A stretch of 64,000 bases of DNA from NCBI GenBank assembly GCA_028280715.1, contig JANQLG010000033.1, positions 308,314 through 372,313 on the forward strand. Reading direction: 5' to 3'. Positions 15,948 to 25,938 of the stretch are shown in pieces. A program made the position numbers and the translations under genes. The notes beneath the pieces were generated by a model. That model searched no databases, was not told the DNA's origin, and saw nothing but the letters and a program-made list of their open reading frames with translations. Position 1 is the first letter of the stretch. Every line of letters begins with the position of its first letter. Origin of the DNA: Spongiibacteraceae bacterium. GTDB taxonomy: Bacteria > Pseudomonadota > Gammaproteobacteria > Pseudomonadales > Dasaniaceae.

Positions 15948-17192
15948 TTATTCGTAACGTAGCGCTTCAGCAGGTTGCACCTTAGACGCCCTGATAGAGG
16001 GATAGATGGTGGCTAATAAACTCAACACCAATCCCCAGATAGATACTTTTACCACATCCGAAAACGCTAACACCGAAGGAATTTTACTGATGTAGTACAC
16101 ATCGGGATTAAAAACATGAATACCCACCAATGATTCAAGCCAGATCACGATTTCTCCAACATTGATAGCCACTGGAATGCCGATTGCCAAGCCAACCATG
16201 ACACCTAACAGACCAATTGAGACGCCCTGAATCATAAACACAGCTAATATGGTATTCCCGCTGGCTCCCATAGTTCGCAACACAGCGATATCTGAACGTT
16301 TGTCAGCCACCATCATGGTGAGAATAGAAACAATGTTAAAGGCAGCAATAGCTACAATAATTAATAGCAACAGCGAAATCATGGTTTTTTCCATCGCTAC
16401 CGCATTGAATAGGCTACCCTGGGTTTCACGCCAGGTGATAGTTTCTACACCTTCTGGAAGCAATGCTTGAATATCCGGCAAATAATTTTGCGCCTTTAGT
16501 AAATCATCAAACTGAACGCGTACACCTTCTACATCATCCCCGTACTGAAATAGCTTTTGACCATCTCTGAGATGAACGAATACGGTATTGCTATCAAGAT
16601 CAGCCCCAACCGAAAAGGTTCCGCTGACTGTAAAACGCTTAACTCGGGGAAAGATTCCCAGCGGTGTAACTGTCACACGGGGCAATATCACGCTGATTTC
16701 ATCACCTAGGTACAAGCCCATGTGACGCGCCAGAATCTCACCCATCACGATGTTGTATTGGCCTGCAAGCAGACTGTCGATAGTACCCTCTCTCATGCTA
16801 TCAGCGATGGTGGACACGTTGTTCTCATAGACTGGATCAATCGCATTCAACTTTACGCCGCGGACAATACCGGGGCGACTAAGCATCACTTGATGATCAA
16901 TATAGGGGGCAACACCTTCCACCTGCGGCAGCTCGGATAAGGGCTGTTGGTACTGACGCCAGTCGGCTAAATGGTTTTCGGGACCAACAACAAAAGCATG
17001 AGGAACAACCGACAAAACACGGTTACGAAGCTCAGCTTCAAATCCGTTCATCACCGACATCACCACAACCAGCGCTACTACGCCTAAAATCATGCCCAGC
17101 AGTGACACCAGTGAAACAAAGGAGATAAACTGGTTGCGTCGCTTGGCTCGGGTATAGCGCAGGCCAATAAACAGTGATATTGGGCGAAACAT
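15948..17192 (-). CDS. lolC: lipoprotein-releasing ABC transporter permease LolC
   Basis: First permease of the operon, 414 residues. It shares with LolE the N-terminal TRAKRRNQFISFVSLVSLLG segment, the first helix ending VVVMSVMNGFEAELRNR, the periplasmic domain that recruits LolA, and the C-terminal IRASKVQPAEALRYE. Having both LolC and LolE shows the classical heterodimeric system, not the single-permease LolF variant. The start ATG 17192 faces the PilZ gene 105 bases away on the other strand. Confidence 0.92.
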   Translation of the reverse strand: MFRPISLFIGLRYTRAKRRNQFISFVSLVSLLGMILGVVALVVVMSVMNGFEAELRNRVLSVVPHAFVVGPENHLADWRQYQQPLSELPQVEGVAPYIDHQVMLSRPGIVRGVKLNAIDPVYENNVSTIADSMREGTIDSLLAGQYNIVMGEILARHMGLYLGDEISVILPRVTVTPLGIFPRVKRFTVSGTFSVGADLDSNTVFVHLRDGQKLFQYGDDVEGVRVQFDDLLKAQNYLPDIQALLPEGVETITWRETQGSLFNAVAMEKTMISLLLLIIVAIAAFNIVSILTMMVADKRSDIAVLRTMGASGNTILAVFMIQGVSIGLLGVMVGLAIGIPVAINVGEIVIWLESLVGIHVFNPDVYYISKIPSVLAFSDVVKVSIWGLVLSLLATIYPSIRASKVQPAEALRYE

Positions 17193-17297
17193 GGAGAAAA
17201 TTCAGAGTATAGTTATCGTTGTCCAAGAACTGCTGTACCGTGTAGGCATTTTCCATAGCAGCTATACTAATTATATCTGGTTACGGAGTTTACCCCA

Positions 17298-17900
17298 TTG
17301 AAAGACAAAGCGCCCACTGAATATTTAGATGATGATCGTCGTGATTATTTTCGTATAGAAGACGATGTGATGCTTCGCTATCTACCGATTGATGCAAGCA
17401 GCGCTAAAGAGAACCTCGTACCTGAGGAGTTTCAGGAAGATCTGGGTTTTTCTCTGTTGAGAGAACTGCAACACATCGATCAGGAAAATAATCAGCATCT
17501 GCGTCAGATTGCCGAGCTGAATAGAGAACTGGAAACCTACTTAAGAAACATTAATCGCAAAATCGAACTGGTTGCCAATGCTCTAGCCAAACAAGCCAAT
17601 CACAGCCAACCTCATGACAGTCAAAAAATATCACTGAGCGAAGGCGGAATAGCCTTTTACAGTAATGAGCAACACGCAGCGGGAGATTATTTGGCAATTC
17701 AGCTCACTTTACAGCCTAGCAATCTAACTCTTGTACTATTTGGCCAGGTTGTTCAATGTTCGCCAGCGGAGATTAAATTAGGTTATGATTATTCCGTGTC
17801 GGTAAGCTTTATCCATCTTAAGGACAGTGATCGACAACTGATTGCAAAGCATATTATGCAAATTCAGTTGAAACAAAGGCGCAGGCATTCCCATGACTAG
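17298..17900 (+). CDS. PilZ-domain protein
   Basis: A 200-residue cytoplasmic protein likely to bind cyclic di-GMP. The N-terminal DDRRDYFRI supplies the RRxxxR-type motif, and LSEGGIAFYS near residue 114 matches the second PilZ motif ([DN]xSxxG) with the first position altered. A predicted coiled-coil helix (about 60-95, LLRELQHIDQENNQHLRQIAELN region) sits between them. The start is TTG at 17298, eight or so bases after GGAG; no ATG fits. A PilZ gene follows the lol operon in Pseudomonas too. It overlaps the next gene by eight bases. Confidence 0.8.
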   Translation: MKDKAPTEYLDDDRRDYFRIEDDVMLRYLPIDASSAKENLVPEEFQEDLGFSLLRELQHIDQENNQHLRQIAELNRELETYLRNINRKIELVANALAKQANHSQPHDSQKISLSEGGIAFYSNEQHAAGDYLAIQLTLQPSNLTLVLFGQVVQCSPAEIKLGYDYSVSVSFIHLKDSDRQLIAKHIMQIQLKQRRRHSHD

Positions 17901-18213
17901 TCAACCAAAATCACTTGTTGTTATTTTCTCCCTGCTTATTTTAATTGGTTTACCCGCTTTTTCTTTTGCTCAAAAAGTTATGGTACCTGTCGCCAAACAG
18001 GGTGAATCATTAGGCGAAGTTAATCTACCCAGCAAAGGCCAAAAGCAGGATCAAGTAAGACAACAATATGGCCAGCCGCTGGCGATGAAACCAGCCAGAG
18101 GTAACCCGCCAATCGCACGTTGGGATTATCAAAATTTCAGTGTGTATTTTGAAGGTGATGTAGTGATTCATAGCGTTAAAAAACACCGCCCGTATTTGCA
18201 AGCCCAGGAATAA
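17893..18213 (+). CDS. small secreted protein, unknown function
   Basis: A 106-residue precursor with a signal peptide (about residues 8-26, LVVIFSLLILIGLPAFSFA). The mature part contains KGQKQDQVRQQYGQPL and a short C-terminal domain (ARWDYQNFSVYFEGDVVIHSV). This resembles the fold of small periplasmic proteins that end in a one-line YFE-x-D-x-VIHSV strand pair. It is translationally coupled to the PilZ gene, and a conserved hypothetical occupies this slot in Pseudomonas. Function unknown; the linkage suggests a role in a c-di-GMP-responsive envelope process, which is speculative. Confidence 0.75.
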   Translation: MTSQPKSLVVIFSLLILIGLPAFSFAQKVMVPVAKQGESLGEVNLPSKGQKQDQVRQQYGQPLAMKPARGNPPIARWDYQNFSVYFEGDVVIHSVKKHRPYLQAQE

Positions 18214-18252
18214 TTCCATATTTATTGTTATTGACTTAAAATTCCAGACAAT

Positions 18253-18278
18253 AAAAAAGCCGCTCAAGCGGCTTTTTT
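18253..18278. terminator. strong bidirectional intrinsic terminator
   Basis: AAAAAAGCCGCT (18253-18264) and AGCGGCTTTTTT (18267-18278) form a perfect twelve-base stem around a two-base spacer (a four-base loop if the last pair opens), with a T-run on either strand. It ends the PilZ/secreted-protein transcript on the plus strand and the nqrM transcript on the minus strand. Confidence 0.9.
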
Positions 18279-18313
18279 ATTCATTGAACATCTGTATTGA
18301 TGTATCGAATGAT

Positions 18314-18550
18314 TTACTTCGTTGTTGTACTCATAGCATCGTAAGCTAAATTTTCCGCTTTACCGATTTTTTCTACTTCTTTTCTCCACTCGGTTTCATC
18401 ACCACCACAGATCATGCAGGATTCTTTCATGCCCAGAGCACTTAAGCCACCGCATGAACCTTTAATCGGCTTATTAGACAAAATCACGCCGATGGCCATT
18501 CCCGCCATGATGAGCGCCATAAAAATAAATGCAAAAATCAATGTTGCCAT
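18314..18550 (-). CDS. nqrM: Na+-NQR maturation protein NqrM
   Basis: A 78-residue membrane-anchored protein with one N-terminal helix (FAFIFMALIMAGMAIGVIL) followed by a cysteine cluster, GSCGGLSALGMKESCMICGGD. This is the DUF539/NqrM pattern; NqrM is needed to assemble the iron centre of the Nqr pump in Vibrio. It lies at the end of the nqrA-F-apbE run, as usual, with a 96-base gap from apbE and a strong terminator after it. The cysteines (residues 33, 45 and 48) are the expected metal ligands. Confidence 0.92.
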   Translation of the reverse strand: MATLIFAFIFMALIMAGMAIGVILSNKPIKGSCGGLSALGMKESCMICGGDETEWRKEVEKIGKAENLAYDAMSTTTK

Positions 18551-18646
18551 GTGAAAACTCTCATTGATCTAAAGAATCACCAAATTGTAACGCCAGCTGT
18601 TTTCGACTTAAAGTTAAAACAAAGACTAAAGGGTTGTAAGCAGTAC

Positions 18647-19720
18647 TTAATTGGACAAGTTAATTATATAAGGTTCAAAGGCCTGACTGTATTTTGTAGT
18701 AAAACCCTGTTCGGTTTTTACGATCATAAACACAGCAATATCCTGCGAATTTGCCAATTCCATTCCCTTCTCAGGGCCTAAAACATTAATTGCTGTTGCC
18801 AGAGCATCTGCATAGGCTGAGGTCTCAGCCACAACAGTTACTGACGCCAATGCATGATCTATTGGATAACCTGTTCTGGGATCAATAGTATGCGAATAAC
18901 GTTTACCATCTTTCTCAAAGTAATTCCGGTAATCACCAGAGGTGGCCAAACCTGCACCGCTAAGACTGACAGCCTGAAACACCTGCCCCAGACTATTCGC
19001 TTCAGGTTGCTCAATGGCAATCTGCCAGGGTATACCACGCGGGCTATGACCACTCAAACGTAGCTCACCGCCTATCTCCACCATGTAGTTTTTGAAACCG
19101 GCATAATCCAACAGCTCAGAGATTTTATCGACGGCATAGCCTTTAGCCACACCCGATAAATCCATAACAATAGCCTTGTGTTTGGTGATACTGCTTTCAC
19201 CAAGATCAAAGTCGATATGACGGAAACCAATGGTATCAATTAACAGCTTAATATCATTGGGATCAGGTGTTGTCTGTTGCTGATTAACATCGAAGGAAGG
19301 ACCAAAGCCCCACAGATTAACCAACGGCCCGACGGTAATATCAAAAGCACCACTGGTTAGCCAACTGACCTCATGACTTAACAGCAACACATCCATTAAA
19401 TTAGGGCTAACCGCGATCGCCTCCCCTAGGGATGGCTTATTGTTGATCTTGGACAATTCAGAATCAGGCAGGTAAGTAGACATCTGCTGATTAATTAACT
19501 GTAGTTGCTGATCAATAGCCTGCTGTAATTCCTCTTCACTGACAGTGGCAGTTTCTTCCTTTAAAACCGTGATATGGTAGGTTGTACCCATGGTCGCGCC
19601 AGCGAGTTTGAAGTGGTCAGCCCTCTGCTCACTGCAGGCAAGCATAAAAAAAAGCGACAGTGTAATAACTGTCGCTTTTTTAACGAATAATGTCGAAAGT
19701 CGATTAACCACCGAAATCAT
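18647..19720 (-). CDS. apbE: FAD:protein FMN transferase
   Basis: Attaches FMN through a phosphoester to threonines of NqrB and NqrC. A lipoprotein signal (about residues 12-28, ending MLAC) suggests periplasmic membrane anchoring. The mature part has [22 protein letters not shown], the [10 protein letters not shown] segment and [25 protein letters not shown] typical of ApbE. Start ATG 19720 lies inside the 3' end of nqrF and gives about 357 residues; an in-frame upstream start at 19747 is possible. The signal-peptide codons contain a perfect terminator-like hairpin, described separately. Confidence 0.93.
   Translation of the reverse strand: MISVVNRLSTLFVKKATVITLSLFFMLACSEQRADHFKLAGATMGTTYHITVLKEETATVSEEELQQAIDQQLQLINQQMSTYLPDSELSKINNKPSLGEAIAVSPNLMDVLLLSHEVSWLTSGAFDITVGPLVNLWGFGPSFDVNQQQTTPDPNDIKLLIDTIGFRHIDFDLGESSITKHKAIVMDLSGVAKGYAVDKISELLDYAGFKNYMVEIGGELRLSGHSPRGIPWQIAIEQPEANSLGQVFQAVSLSGAGLATSGDYRNYFEKDGKRYSHTIDPRTGYPIDHALASVTVVAETSAYADALATAINVLGPEKGMELANSQDIAVFMIVKTEQGFTTKYSQAFEPYIINLSN
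19645..19681 (-). terminator. intrinsic terminator structure inside apbE signal-peptide codons
   Basis: On the minus strand AAAAAAGCGACAGT, a six-base loop and ACTGTCGCTTTTTTTT form a perfect 14-base stem followed by eight T, 23 bases after the nqrF stop codon. It has full intrinsic-terminator form for the nqr operon, yet it lies wholly inside the apbE reading frame. It probably lets only a fraction of nqr transcripts continue into apbE, unless translation of apbE melts it. Confidence 0.7.
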
Positions 19721-20930
19721 CCAGCAGAATATTTTCATCCTCAACACCCAGGCTATGTAACATGCTAATAACAGCCGAGTTCATCATTGGCGGTCCACAC
19801 ATATAGAATTCACAATCCTCTGGGGCTTCATGATCTTTCAGGTAGTTATCGTAAAGTACCTGGTGGATAAAACCGGTTAAACCGGTCCAGTTATCTTCAG
19901 GTTGAGGATCACTCAGCGCAAGATGCCATTTAAAATTCGGGAACTGCTCAGCCAGGGCATCGTATTCGTCAGCATAAAACACTTCACGTAGAGAGCGCGC
20001 ACCGTACCAGAAAGAAATTTTGCGATCTGAACTGAGACGTTTCAGCTGATCGAAAATATGTGATCGCATTGGCGCCATACCTGCACCACCACCAACGAAC
20101 ACCATTTCTGCGTCAGTCTCTTTTGCAAAGAACTCACCAAATGGGCCGTAAACTTTTACCTTATCGCCAGGTTTCAGGTTAAACACCCAGGACGACATGA
20201 CGCCTGGCGGTAATTCCAAATTATTTGGTGGAGGAGAAGCACAACGAATATTAAACTTCACAACGCCTTTTTCTTCTGGGTAGTTAGCCATCGAATAAGC
20301 GCGAATCGTTGTGTCATCACACTGGGACTCCAGCTTCAAAAATCCAAAACGCTCCCAATCACCCTTGTATTCATCACCAATATCAAAATCAGCGTAGTTC
20401 ACATGATGAGGAGGACACTCCAGCTGTACATAACCACCCGCACGAAAATCAACGTTTTCGCCTTCAGGCAATTTAAGTGTCAGCTCTTTAATGAAAGTAG
20501 CAACGTTGGGATTACTCTCAACGGTACACTCCCATTGCTTGATACCGAAGACCTCTTCCGGCACTTCAATTTTCATATCCTGTTTAACAGGTGTCTGGCA
20601 GGATAAACGCCAGCCTTCACGAGCTTCACGCGGTGTAAAGTGAGCTTCCTCCGTTGGCAGCATTGCTCCACCACCATCAGACACAACACATTTGCACTGC
20701 GCACAGCTACCACCACCACCACAGGCTGAAGCCAAGAAGACATTATTCGCTGCAAGTGTTTGCAATAATTTGTCACCTGCTGGAACAGATAACGTTTTCT
20801 CACCATTGATCTCGATGGTAACACTGCCAGAGTTCACCATACGTGCACGGGCAAATAATATTAACGCCACCAGCAACAAAACGATGACTGTAAACATCAC
20901 CACACCGAGACCGATAACTTGTGTATCCAT
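19704..20930 (-). CDS. nqrF: Na+-translocating NADH:quinone reductase subunit F
   Basis: NADH-oxidising subunit of the sodium pump. The 408-residue protein has one N-terminal helix ([18 protein letters not shown]), a ferredoxin-like 2Fe-2S domain with C70, C76, C79 and C111, then FAD- and NADH-binding domains ([11 protein letters not shown] for [16 protein letters not shown] for NADH) and C-terminal DDFGG. Electrons pass NADH to FAD to 2Fe-2S and on to the membrane subunits. It is the sixth gene of the operon, 30 bases after nqrE. All key residues are present. Confidence 0.97.
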   Translation of the reverse strand: MDTQVIGLGVVMFTVIVLLLVALILFARARMVNSGSVTIEINGEKTLSVPAGDKLLQTLAANNVFLASACGGGGSCAQCKCVVSDGGGAMLPTEEAHFTPREAREGWRLSCQTPVKQDMKIEVPEEVFGIKQWECTVESNPNVATFIKELTLKLPEGENVDFRAGGYVQLECPPHHVNYADFDIGDEYKGDWERFGFLKLESQCDDTTIRAYSMANYPEEKGVVKFNIRCASPPPNNLELPPGVMSSWVFNLKPGDKVKVYGPFGEFFAKETDAEMVFVGGGAGMAPMRSHIFDQLKRLSSDRKISFWYGARSLREVFYADEYDALAEQFPNFKWHLALSDPQPEDNWTGLTGFIHQVLYDNYLKDHEAPEDCEFYMCGPPMMNSAVISMLHSLGVEDENILLDDFGG

Positions 20931-20960
20931 TAATTAACCTCTTTCTATCTTCTCGGTGGA

Positions 20961-21569
20961 TTACAGATCAATACCGCCAAAGGACATGAAGCCCAATGAC
21001 ATCAGACCAACAGTAATAAAAGTAATACCCAGGCCACGCAGACCTTCAGGCACATCACTGTATTTCATTTTTTCACGAATACCCGCTAGCGCAGTAATTG
21101 CCAATGCCCAACCGACACCGGAACCAGCACCGTAAACAATACTCTCACCAAAGGTGTAGTCACGCTCTACCATAAACAAAGATGCACCCATGATCGCACA
21201 GTTAACTGTGATCAATGGCAGGAACACACCCAGGGCGTTATATAAAGCAGGCACGTACTTATCGAGGAACATTTCCATAATCTGTACGATAGCGGCGATA
21301 ACACCGATATAGCTCAACAGACCAAGGAAGCTTAAGTCGACTTCAGGGAAACCAGCCCAAGCCAGCGCTCCATCGGCAAGCAGATAGTTATAGATCAGGT
21401 TGTTAACGGGTACAGTAATCATCAGTACAACAATCACAGCTATACCCAGACCAAGAGCGGCCTGAACCTTTTTAGAGATCGCCAGGAAGGTACACATCCC
21501 CAAGAAAAAACTCAGGGCCATATTGTCAATAAAGATTGCCCTAACAAATAGGCTTAACAACTCTTCCAT
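20961..21569 (-). CDS. nqrE: Na+-translocating NADH:quinone reductase subunit E
   Basis: A 202-residue membrane subunit with about six helices. It belongs to the NqrDE/RnfAE family ([35 protein letters not shown]). The conserved cysteine pair that holds the membrane iron centre with NqrD is visible ([10 protein letters not shown] and [10 protein letters not shown]). Its start overlaps the nqrD stop by one base, so it is translationally coupled. Confidence 0.96.
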   Translation of the reverse strand: MEELLSLFVRAIFIDNMALSFFLGMCTFLAISKKVQAALGLGIAVIVVLMITVPVNNLIYNYLLADGALAWAGFPEVDLSFLGLLSYIGVIAAIVQIMEMFLDKYVPALYNALGVFLPLITVNCAIMGASLFMVERDYTFGESIVYGAGSGVGWALAITALAGIREKMKYSDVPEGLRGLGITFITVGLMSLGFMSFGGIDL

Positions 21570-22234
21570 TACGCGCCCTCCTGCACAGGACTGGTATTAG
21601 CAGTAATTTTAAATTCTTCCTCTTCAACCTGTGCTGTTTTCCAGGCGCGTAGTGCCCAAATAAAGAAACCAATCAAGAAGAAAGCACTAGGTGGCAACAG
21701 CATCAAGCCGTTAGGAATATACCAACCACCTTCAGTGGCTAGTGGCAGCACATCCATACCAAATAATTTACCTGCACCAAACAATTCTCTGAAGAATGCT
21801 ACTACGATTAGTACGATACTGTAGCCTAAACCATTACCCACACCGTCGATAAAACTGGGAATCGGTGGGTTCTTCATCGCAAAGGCTTCAGCACGCCCCA
21901 TAACAATACAGTTAGTGATGATCAAACCAACGAACACCGACAACTGTTTGCTAATTTCATAGGCAACAGCCTTCAACACCTGGTCAACAACGATTACCAG
22001 CGACGCAATAATAACCATCTGCGCAATGATACGAATGTTGCTGGGAATATAGTTTCTAATCAAAGAAACAAAGAAGTTTGAGAAGCCCGTAACCACGATA
22101 ACTGATAAACACATAACCATTGTTACAGAAAGACTAGAGGTTACCGCTAGTGCTGAACATATCCCCAAAATTTGCAGCGCAATAGGATTGTTTTCAAAAA
22201 TTGGATTTACCAGGGTTTCTTTTGTATTAGACAT
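21569..22234 (-). CDS. nqrD: Na+-translocating NADH:quinone reductase subunit D
   Basis: A 221-residue integral membrane subunit paralogous to NqrE, with six helices, [20 protein letters not shown] near residue 25 and [18 protein letters not shown] near residue 115. The cysteines in these segments are the partners of NqrE for the intramembrane iron centre. Three bases separate it from nqrC. The N-terminal [20 protein letters not shown] segment is typical. Confidence 0.96.
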   Translation of the reverse strand: MSNTKETLVNPIFENNPIALQILGICSALAVTSSLSVTMVMCLSVIVVTGFSNFFVSLIRNYIPSNIRIIAQMVIIASLVIVVDQVLKAVAYEISKQLSVFVGLIITNCIVMGRAEAFAMKNPPIPSFIDGVGNGLGYSIVLIVVAFFRELFGAGKLFGMDVLPLATEGGWYIPNGLMLLPPSAFFLIGFFIWALRAWKTAQVEEEEFKITANTSPVQEGA

Positions 22235-22237
22235 TGT

Positions 22238-23005
22238 TTATGCCTCCCCCGCTTGCAAATTATTTAGGAAAGGCTGAAAGCCCATTTTTCCTAACCAGAA
22301 TTTCATCAAATTAGTAATACCAACGCTGGTTAGTGTTGCACCAGCCAAGCCATCGATTTGGTAGCTGGCATTTGCCGAATTTGGATTCACCTTGCCTTTA
22401 ATTAAGGCAATCGCAGCATCGCCATCCTTGTATACTTTCTTACCAGGCCATTGCCCTTTCCAGCTTGGGTTATCAACCTCACCACCCAAGCCAGGTGTTT
22501 CAGCATGCTCATAGAAGCCTAAACCAGACACGGTGTTTAAATCGCTTTCCAAAGCCAGGAATCCATAGAGTGTTGACCACAAACCATAGCCACGAACAGG
22601 TAAAATCACCTTATCGAGCTGGCCATTAGTTTCAATCACATAGACAAGTGAGTAATGCTCACGACGACCAATTTTGGCGACATCATCAGCCGATTCCAAC
22701 TCATCAGACCTTAATGGCTCTTTTGCCGCTTTCTTTTGATCGTAATTCTCTGAGTCGATGTCATCGCTGAACTTACCAGTACGAAGGTCAACAACTTTAG
22801 TAGTTACTTGCGAGAACAGCTCTTCAACATCACCACCCTCTTCCAACATACCTGCAGCTGCAAGGATGTTGCGTTTTCTATCGAGGACTTTATTGGCTTC
22901 TTGAGCAGGCTTTAAGCTAACAGCCGCTGTAGAAACAACGAGTGAACATACGACACACAGTGCCAGCGCCACCATTACAGTTTTTTGTACAGTATCATTA
23001 GCCAC
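22238..23005 (-). CDS. nqrC: Na+-translocating NADH:quinone reductase subunit C
   Basis: A 255-residue subunit with one N-terminal helix and a periplasmic FMN domain. The FMN attachment motif is [10 protein letters not shown], with modified threonine near residue 224, target of ApbE. I chose GTG 23005 because TAGGAGG lies seven bases upstream and the product starts ANDTVQKTV as in relatives; the longer frame from 23041 would overlap nqrB by 44 bases. The chosen start overlaps nqrB by eight bases. Confidence 0.93.
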   Translation of the reverse strand: MANDTVQKTVMVALALCVVCSLVVSTAAVSLKPAQEANKVLDRKRNILAAAGMLEEGGDVEELFSQVTTKVVDLRTGKFSDDIDSENYDQKKAAKEPLRSDELESADDVAKIGRREHYSLVYVIETNGQLDKVILPVRGYGLWSTLYGFLALESDLNTVSGLGFYEHAETPGLGGEVDNPSWKGQWPGKKVYKDGDAAIALIKGKVNPNSANASYQIDGLAGATLTSVGITNLMKFWLGKMGFQPFLNNLQAGEA

Positions 23006-24212
23006 GACTGAGCCTCCTATTGATATTAGCCTGCACCACAAAGTGGTCGATCAGAGGAGCAAACAGGTTGGCAAATAGAATCGCCAACATCATTCCTTCG
23101 GGGTATGCGGGGTTAACAACACGTATCAATACCACCATGACGCCGATCAAACCACCAAACCACCATTTACCGGCATTGGTCATCGAAGCAGATACAGGGT
23201 CAGTAGCCATAAAGAATATGCCCAGCGCAAAACCGCCCAGCACAAAATGCCATTCCCAACCCATCGCAAACATGGCGTTAGAATCAGAACCCACTAAATT
23301 GAGTAGTGAAGAGAAGCCAACCATACCCAGCATTACACCAGCGACGATGCGCCAGGAAGCAATACGAGTCCACAGTAAGACCGCACCGCCTAATAAAAGT
23401 GCCAAAGTTGAAGTTTCGCCCATTGAACCATGGATGGTTCCAACAAAGGCTTGCATCCAGCTCATTTGATCCTCAAGGGCTGCCATACCGTCACTAGCCG
23501 CAACAGACAATGCAGTAGCACCGGTGTAGCCATCTACTGCTGTCCATACTGCATCACCCGACATAGAGGCCGGATAGGCAAAGAACAGGAAAGCACGACC
23601 AGCCAAAGCCGGGTTAAGGAAGTTTTTGCCGGTACCACCGAATACTTCCTTGGCAACAACCACACCGAAGGTAATACCCAGCGCCACTTGCCACAAGGGA
23701 ATAGAAGGGGGACAGCTCAGTGCAAATAATATCGAAGTGACAAAGAAACCTTCATTAACTTCATGGCCACGCTTCATGGCGAACAGCACTTCCCAAAAAC
23801 CACCTACAATGAAGGTTACTGCATACACTGGCATAAAGTACCAGAAGCCATACCAGAAGTTATCCCACAGGCTAGTTGGATCATTGCCCGCAAACATACT
23901 GATAAAGAAGAAACGCCAGTCGTTATCCAGTAATACGTTAGCTTCAGCAATAATCGTATTGGCCTGATAACCGACATTCCACATGCCAAAGAACATGGCA
24001 GGGAAAGTACATAACCATACAGTGATCATGATGCGTTTAAGATCAACACCATCACGCACATGGGCTGTGGTTTTCGCTGTTGAACCGGGTGCGTATAAAA
24101 TCGTATCTACGGCTTCGTATAACGCAAACCAGTTTTCATATTTACCGCCCTTATGAAAGTGCGGTTCCATATCATCAAGTAATTTTCTCAGTGCCGGAAA
24201 CTTAACCGCCAT
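22998..24212 (-). CDS. nqrB: Na+-translocating NADH:quinone reductase subunit B
   Basis: Main membrane subunit, 404 residues with ten or so helices, forming the sodium path and binding riboflavin and covalent FMN. The FMN motif is [10 protein letters not shown] with threonine near T233. Other landmarks are [12 protein letters not shown] and the glycine-rich [19 protein letters not shown]. It is coupled to nqrA, whose stop is two bases before this start. Motif and length are normal. Confidence 0.97.
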   Translation of the reverse strand: MAVKFPALRKLLDDMEPHFHKGGKYENWFALYEAVDTILYAPGSTAKTTAHVRDGVDLKRIMITVWLCTFPAMFFGMWNVGYQANTIIAEANVLLDNDWRFFFISMFAGNDPTSLWDNFWYGFWYFMPVYAVTFIVGGFWEVLFAMKRGHEVNEGFFVTSILFALSCPPSIPLWQVALGITFGVVVAKEVFGGTGKNFLNPALAGRAFLFFAYPASMSGDAVWTAVDGYTGATALSVAASDGMAALEDQMSWMQAFVGTIHGSMGETSTLALLLGGAVLLWTRIASWRIVAGVMLGMVGFSSLLNLVGSDSNAMFAMGWEWHFVLGGFALGIFFMATDPVSASMTNAGKWWFGGLIGVMVVLIRVVNPAYPEGMMLAILFANLFAPLIDHFVVQANINRRLSRG

Positions 24213-24214
24213 GA

Positions 24215-25546
24215 TTAACCCTCCTTCTCTATACGGGTCAGGTTATCGCGGAGTATCGGCCCATACTCATACTTACCTGGACAAACATAAGTACACAATG
24301 CCAAGTCTTCTTCATCAAGTTCCAAACAACCTAATAGTTGTGCTGTTTGGGTATCGCCGACGATTAATGCACGCAGTAATTGTGTGGGAAGAATATCCAT
24401 TGGCATAACATCTTCATACAGACCCACAGGTACCATGGCTCGTTCACTACCATTAGTGCTGGCTGTATAGTTGAAGAGCTTGCCTTTACTAAACTGGGAT
24501 AAATAAATGCCGAGCGTAGAGTGCTTGTTGGCACCAGGCGACATATAGGCCATAAACTCGCGCTCAGCACCTTCGAGTAACACACTCACCTGGCTGTGAT
24601 AGCGACCCAAATAGTTCACTGCACCGTGAGCTTTACGACCACCTAAAACAGAACCACTGACAATACGGTTATCACCTGGCTGTAATTCACCGGCTGTTAG
24701 CTCATCCAGATTAGCGCCTAAACGCGTTCTCACCAGACGCGGTTTCTCTACCTGTGGCCCAGCCAAAGACACGATGCGATCGGTGTACAGTTTGCCATCG
24801 GCGAATAGTTTTCCGACTGCAATAACATCCTGATAACCGATGGTCCAAACAGTGCGATTGGCACTAGCAGGGTTCAGAAAGTGAATATGAGTACCCGCTA
24901 GTCCCGCAGGATGAGGACCAGCAAATTCTTCTGCGTTGACGCCATTCACCGAGGGAATATCAGCACCCGGTGCTTTACAAATATGCACATTGCCTTCTGT
25001 CAGTTTGGTTAATACGATTAAACCGTCCTGAAAGGCCTGTGGTTGTTCGGCGATAATCACTTGGGGGTCTGCCGCCAAGGGGTTTGTATCGATAGCTGTC
25101 ACGAAAATCGCAGCGGGCTCTGAATCGATAGCAGGTACGCGACTAAAGGGCCTTGTTCTGAAAGATACCCACAAGCCTGACTCTACCAGGTTGTCTACTG
25201 CCTGCTCGCGTGTAACAGCGTTGACATCAGAATACTGAGCAAAGCTCTCGTATTCATCATCCTCGACATCAATCACTACGGATTGCAGTACGCGTTTGTC
25301 GCCACGATTAATGGCGGAGATAACGCCGGTGGCCGGAGCGGTATAGTTAACACCCTCGGTTTTTTTATCGCTGAAGAGAAGTTGACCTGTCTTGACACGA
25401 TCTCCGACCTTAACCGTCATAGTGGGCTTCATTCCCACATAGTCAAAGCCAACCACCGCGACAGATCGGGCTTTTGGTCCCTCGCCTATGACCTGTTCGG
25501 GTGTGCCGGAGATAGGCAAGTCCAAACCACGATTGATATTAATCAT
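24215..25546 (-). CDS. nqrA: Na+-translocating NADH:quinone reductase subunit A
   Basis: Cytoplasmic-face subunit, 443 residues, first gene of the nqr operon. The N-terminal [16 protein letters not shown] and barrel-sandwich segment ([22 protein letters not shown]) match NqrA, and the second half contains [18 protein letters not shown]. The C-terminal [13 protein letters not shown] holds two cysteines typical of the family. NqrA contributes to quinone access in the complex. Upstream, a 392-base gap separates it from the GAPDH gene and should hold the operon promoter. Confidence 0.97.
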   Translation of the reverse strand: MININRGLDLPISGTPEQVIGEGPKARSVAVVGFDYVGMKPTMTVKVGDRVKTGQLLFSDKKTEGVNYTAPATGVISAINRGDKRVLQSVVIDVEDDEYESFAQYSDVNAVTREQAVDNLVESGLWVSFRTRPFSRVPAIDSEPAAIFVTAIDTNPLAADPQVIIAEQPQAFQDGLIVLTKLTEGNVHICKAPGADIPSVNGVNAEEFAGPHPAGLAGTHIHFLNPASANRTVWTIGYQDVIAVGKLFADGKLYTDRIVSLAGPQVEKPRLVRTRLGANLDELTAGELQPGDNRIVSGSVLGGRKAHGAVNYLGRYHSQVSVLLEGAEREFMAYMSPGANKHSTLGIYLSQFSKGKLFNYTASTNGSERAMVPVGLYEDVMPMDILPTQLLRALIVGDTQTAQLLGCLELDEEDLALCTYVCPGKYEYGPILRDNLTRIEKEG

Positions 25547-25891
25547 AGATATGCCTGATTCCAGAAATTAAAAAACTGTTGAAAAATCGGTGTTACTGCT
25601 GCAGATACTTGAGGCCGCGGACAGTACGATCATGAAGATTTGGTCCTAACATAGCTGTTTAGCACTCAACTCATCCTTTCCAGTCATTGATCCCAAAAGT
25701 TCTGCCTAAGAATAGACCAAAAACCCTTGAAATCCACACTGTTACACTATTGACCGGGACCGACTCTCGAAAAAGCGGCAAGTATAAAGATCTGGTCTCT
25801 TAATTGCCAGCGCTGATGAGGCTGATTGGTTGATTTAAAAGACTTTTTTTCATATTTTAGCCAGGAAGGCTTTGAACCCTAGCCAATAACA
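25547..25891. other. non-coding region upstream of nqrA
   Basis: No supported reading frame occurs in these 345 bases. On the minus strand they form the leader of nqrA, over 340 bases long, and should contain the nqr promoter, but I could not pick out a convincing -35/-10 pair. There is no riboswitch-like conserved core that I recognise. Confidence 0.5.
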
Positions 25892-25917
25892 AAAAAGCCA
25901 CCCGAAGGTGGCTTTTT
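25892..25917 (-). terminator. intrinsic terminator after the GAPDH gene
   Basis: AAAAAGCCACC (25892-25902), loop CGAA, GGTGGCTTTTT (25907-25917): an eleven-base perfect stem with a tetraloop and T-run, 22 bases beyond the GAPDH stop codon. The structure is symmetrical, but only the minus-strand gene needs it. Confidence 0.9.
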
Positions 25918-25938
25918 ATCTAACCATATCCGACAAAA

